Below are positions 60,610 through 64,000 of a stretch of 64,000 bases of DNA, in pieces. The stretch comes from Raphanus sativus (lineage: Eukaryota > Streptophyta > Magnoliopsida > Brassicales > Brassicaceae): positions 25,437,848-25,501,847 of the forward strand of contig NC_079512.1 in the NCBI RefSeq assembly GCF_000801105.2. Direction: 5' to 3'. The notes beneath the pieces are model-generated. The model searched no databases. It was not told where the DNA came from and saw nothing but the letters and a program-made list of their open reading frames with translations. The position numbers and the translations under genes are program-made. Numbering within the stretch: position 1 is the stretch's first letter; each line of letters opens with the position of its first letter.

Positions 60610-61295
60610 GATAAGATTTCAAAATCTAACATTAAAAATACCAACAGTACTATAACATATGTTACCAACCTTAAACCAAAAGATATTATGACTTAATCTT
60701 TATTCACTCATATATGTTAAAACTAAATTTTCATCATTTAGAAATATTTATTAATACATTATTTTGATTTTCCTTTCAAAATATTTTTTATAAGAACTAT
60801 TAATTATTTTTAAAATATAATACGTGAGAAATTTTTTGGAAGACTTCTGGAAGAATTTGATTTAGGTAGAAAACCTAAATTCTTCTAGAATTTAGGCGGA
60901 AACGCTAAATTCTACTAAAATTTAGACGAGATATGTCAGAATACTTCCCAAGAATTCTTCTGAGAGTTTTCTAGACCCTATAATAACTAAGCAGAAAACA
61001 CTTCTTTAAACTTAAAAGATATTTAAAAGTACTTAAATCAAGTTATTAAATAGTCACTAAGCACATGTATGTCAAATTATAAAAAAAAATAAGATAAGAT
61101 TTCAAAATCTAACCCTAAAAATAACAACAATACTATAACATATGTTACAAACTCTAAAAAAATAACTACCATGACTCAATCGACATTCACTCATCTATGT
61201 TTAAAATAATTCAATTTTAGTAGAACTAAATTTAAATCATTTAGAAATGTTCATTATTAGGTGATTTCAAAATTTCCATCAAAATATTTTTTAGA
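60610..61295 (+). repeat. Dispersed direct duplication, offset about 483 bp
   Basis: The segments at about 60,610-60,795 and 61,093-61,295 share GATAAGATTTCAAAATCTAA, ACTATAACATATGTTAC, CATTTAGAAAT and TCAAAATATTTTTT in order with moderate divergence. Between them, phrases around CTAAATTCTTCTAGAATTTAG form a small palindrome near 60,870-60,895. Confidence 0.75.
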
Positions 61296-61299
61296 AATT

Positions 61300-62923
61300 T
61301 TTTAAATTATTTTAAAGATCTTATGAACTAGAAGACTTACAAAGAAGTATTTTCTAAGAAGACTTATTTGTAAAAATTTTTACGGGAAGAGTTATAATAG
61401 TAAAAGTCAATACATATTTTTTGTTTGGTCATAAGAAAATTGTTTGTAATTAAGTTATTTTGCATTTGATTGAATTGGGATTATACTTTTATATTCAAAA
61501 TTAAGTTTTGAGTAGGCTTTGGCATTCTCCAACATTTCAGTGTTGATTTTCTTTTGTTTGGTTTTGTGTTCTCGGAAATATATTTTTACTAAAAACATAA
61601 TAATAAATCAAATATATATTGTAAATATTTCGTAAATATTATATCAAATAAATATACGATTGATATTATATATTTCATAGAAATCTATACTCAGTATTCA
61701 TGTAATTATCTTAGAATATTTGATATAATGTAATATATTAAACACAAGAATTTCACATATTTTCCAAGAAAAAAAAAGAATTTGACATAACAACACGAAG
61801 AATTCGATAAGTTTGACTTATCATATTTTTGCGATGGTAAATGTGGTGGGGCTGGTAATTTTCCTATTATATATCAGTTGTTATTTGGTTGCTATAACTA
61901 ATATCTATAGTTTGTTAATTAAAATTAAATAACAATTACATTCCTGTAAATACTTTGAAAAACTAAATATATATAAAATGTGGTTTTAATTGTATTGATG
62001 TATTTTAAAAGGTTATATAATGATATATAGACAATAATACAATTAATTTTCCAACTAAAGAAACAATTGACATACAATTCTATCAAAGTTTCATACACTG
62101 CCTAAATGAGTTGTAAATATTATAATTTAAAGAATTTACAACACAAACGTATAAGCTCACTAATGAAATAATAAAATGACATATTGCATGATGTAATCAA
62201 CACAATAATATTTGGCATGATGTTTCAACTATATATGAGGTATTAATAAACATAATGTTAATTCTTTTTAAAATTAATATATAATAGACATGAACATCCT
62301 TATTAAAATAGTTTATATACTTTAAGAGAAATATATATCCGCTTAAAAAGATTTAAAGTATAGCATATGCAGAATAATATGTATGTTTTATGATATAATA
62401 ACTTGATTGAATCATATTTGTAAAATAATATAAATCAAAACAAATAAGAAGAGGAAGAACAAATGAATAACAAAAGAATTAAAGAAAAATGAAAGATAAT
62501 AGTAGATAGTAGATGAATGGTTGTGATTGATTAGGATTATATATTGTAATATTACATAACATATATAGCTTAGTCTAGCTATAGTTTTGATATGCTTATA
62601 GGATGAACTATAGTTTTTTTTTGATGGTTATACAATGCAATTTCTATCTTAATCTTTTTCGTAAATCTCTATCTAATTAATTTAGTTTTGTTTGATAATA
62701 TTAATGACGAGTGTTGAACGTTAAGTGTTAACCGGAGGTATGGGTTTTGAATTTTTCCCCCAATAATCTGTATGTAAATTATGGTGTTATTTGTTGTCAA
62801 AAAAAAAATTATGGTGTTATTTTGAAACTGCATGAATCGTTGAATCTTCTAGCGTGACGATTGAGTACGAAACAATCAAAACTAAATGAAGATTAAGAAA
62901 TTAGCAATTACATACAATGTTTA
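61300..62923. other. AT-rich intergenic DNA
   Basis: No gene, RNA or complete element recognised. Confidence 0.5.
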
Positions 62924-62925
62924 TA

Positions 62926-63154
62926 CTCCCTCTGTTTCATTATAAGTGTCATTTTAGACTTTTGCACACGGATTAAGAAATCATTTAATTTTGCATATTT
63001 TCAATATAAAAACATCATTACCGATACAATTCAACCAATAGAAAAATAGAATGGAGAATAAAGTTAATAAATTTTGCATTGAAACTCTAAAACGACACTT
63101 ATTTTGCAACGAAAAAAATTCTCTAAAACGACACTTAATATGAAACGGAGGGAG
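62926..63154. mobile_element. Stowaway-like (Tc1/mariner) MITE, 229 bp
   Basis: Ends CTCCCTCTGTTTC and GAAACGGAGGGAG are inverted, flanked by TA at 62924-62925 and 63155-63156. This is the classic plant Stowaway terminus and target site. Further inverted pairs inside (AAGTGTC/GACACTT) support a foldback. Confidence 0.92.
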
Positions 63155-63156
63155 TA

Positions 63157-63706
63157 TATTTTTGTATCACCGACGTATATAACACAGATAAAAGTATAAT
63201 TGAATGCAATCTGAATTCTGTAAATGTATTCAATGTAGCCGAAATTTACTTTTGTTTTCATTGCCCCATATGGTTACATCCGTCTTTCATCAAAATGAGA
63301 ATAAAAGAAAAATAACACCGTAAGTAAACAAAGTCCCAAGAAAACATGCGTAGATCGTAGAATTGGTGGCTTTTCATCAAATAACAAATCGAATTTATGA
63401 ACGCACATGCTCGTCGTCATCGACACCCTTCGGTCTCGTATATTAATTGTACCTTTGTCAAACGTTTTATGTATGGTGGTCCTTAGAGCTCCCACATGAC
63501 ATGATCACATGATTTATACTACTTTTTATATTGTCACTTAATTAGCTCGTTTCTCTATTTTGGGGGCATTAAACTCAAAGTTTATGTACTATTCAGATTG
63601 ATAGTCCACACACTCTCCAATATATAAGATCGTTTGAACTTATATCAAATCAGTCAGTTAGAAACATGATGTTTAAGACTGTTTGATTCGAATACGAACC
63701 TTGTTT
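63157..63706. other. Intergenic DNA
   Basis: No gene recognised; short frames on the minus strand have no family resemblance. Confidence 0.5.
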
Positions 63707-63980
63707 CAAATAGACGACAACGTTTTCACGAGTCGCGATGGTCTTAATGGTCAGCCATGTTGGTCGAATCACTACCCATCACCGATCAAATAGACGACAA
63801 CGTTTTCAGTTCCCCTGGCTACTAATTTTGCTGCTTATATAAGTTTTGGATATTAGATTCATCCCTCATAAACTGTATGAATTGTATTTTGTATGAATCC
63901 ACCTATGAATGTAGGCAAGAATGTGCTTCCAGGCAGCAAAATTAGTAGCCAGGGGAACCGAAAACGTTGTCGTCTATTTG
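63707..63980 (-). repeat. Near-perfect 48-bp inverted repeat with 98-bp loop
   Basis: Arms 63787-63834 and 63933-63980 are inverted copies with one difference in 48. The mismatch would be A/C in a plus-strand RNA but a tolerated G-U pair in a minus-strand RNA. A third, direct partial copy of 22 bp (CAAATAGACGACAACGTTTT plus CA) lies at 63707-63728. The arms do not match a conserved miRNA I know. It could be a young inverted-duplication miRNA or siRNA locus, or the tip of an element continuing beyond the window. Confidence 0.85.
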
Positions 63981-64000
63981 TATATATTATACTTATGCAC

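Noticed and set aside
1..64000. tRNA or rRNA genes
   Set aside because: No cloverleaf-compatible A/B-box pair or rRNA-like stretch was noticed by eye on either strand; a tRNAscan run would settle it.

Overview
The window is plant nuclear DNA: AT-rich, with short-intron GT-AG genes and many transposons. Gene identities and order match one stretch of Arabidopsis chromosome 5 (roughly At5g04275 to At5g04480, from memory). In order I see MIR172b, a broken RZ-1C-like RNA-binding gene, an S1/SPH secreted-protein gene, a two-finger C2H2 repressor gene, a second SPH copy with one nonsense codon, a membrane-tethered NAC gene (NAC078/NAC053 type), a three-KH-domain gene (BTR1), SIAMESE (SIM) and a decayed GT4-type glycosyltransferase gene. 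Shared order combined with gene loss and heavy transposon load fits a mesohexaploid Brassica. The C genome (B. oleracea or B. napus C) is my guess; the sequence does not prove it.

Layout: 1-3.9 kb holds a Helitron-like element and MIR172b (minus strand). 3,888-12,465 is a full-length CACTA transposon with matching ends and a 3-bp target duplication; its TNP2-like transposase reads through as one open 1,103-residue frame after splicing, while its second gene carries two lesions. 12.5-20.6 kb is gene-poor and holds MITE-like hairpins, a 666-bp element with a 10-bp target duplication and a SADHU-like retroposon with an 18-bp target duplication. 20.7-31.3 kb is the conserved gene island (RZ-1C remnant, SPH, C2H2, SPH pseudogene, NAC, BTR1). 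About 32.7-44.6 kb is a large Mutator-like element of the KI/Ulp1 type. It has a 7-exon MURA-like transposase (1,039 aa), a GRF zinc-finger protein (147 aa) and a DUF1985-Ulp1 protein (896 aa), all open. Between them lies a 2.4-kb alternately inverted, telomere-like repeat array. 45-48.2 kb is a cluster of MITEs with a nested retroposon. SIM is at 50.1-50.5 kb. 54.4-56.8 kb is the glycosyltransferase pseudogene, whose deletion junction contains inverted filler DNA. 58.1-64 kb is repeat-rich: a second SADHU-like retroposon, a Stowaway MITE and a near-perfect 48-bp inverted repeat at the right edge.

How the genes work: the host genes are regulators of development and stress (miR172, C2H2 repressor, tail-anchored NAC, KH RNA-binding protein, CDK inhibitor SIM) that keep ancestral order but are independent transcription units. 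The transposons supply most of the remaining coding capacity. Exon boundaries were placed by eye using GT-AG signals, reading frame and family recall. For TNP2, MURA, the Ulp1 gene, NAC and BTR1 the summed exon lengths are exact multiples of three.
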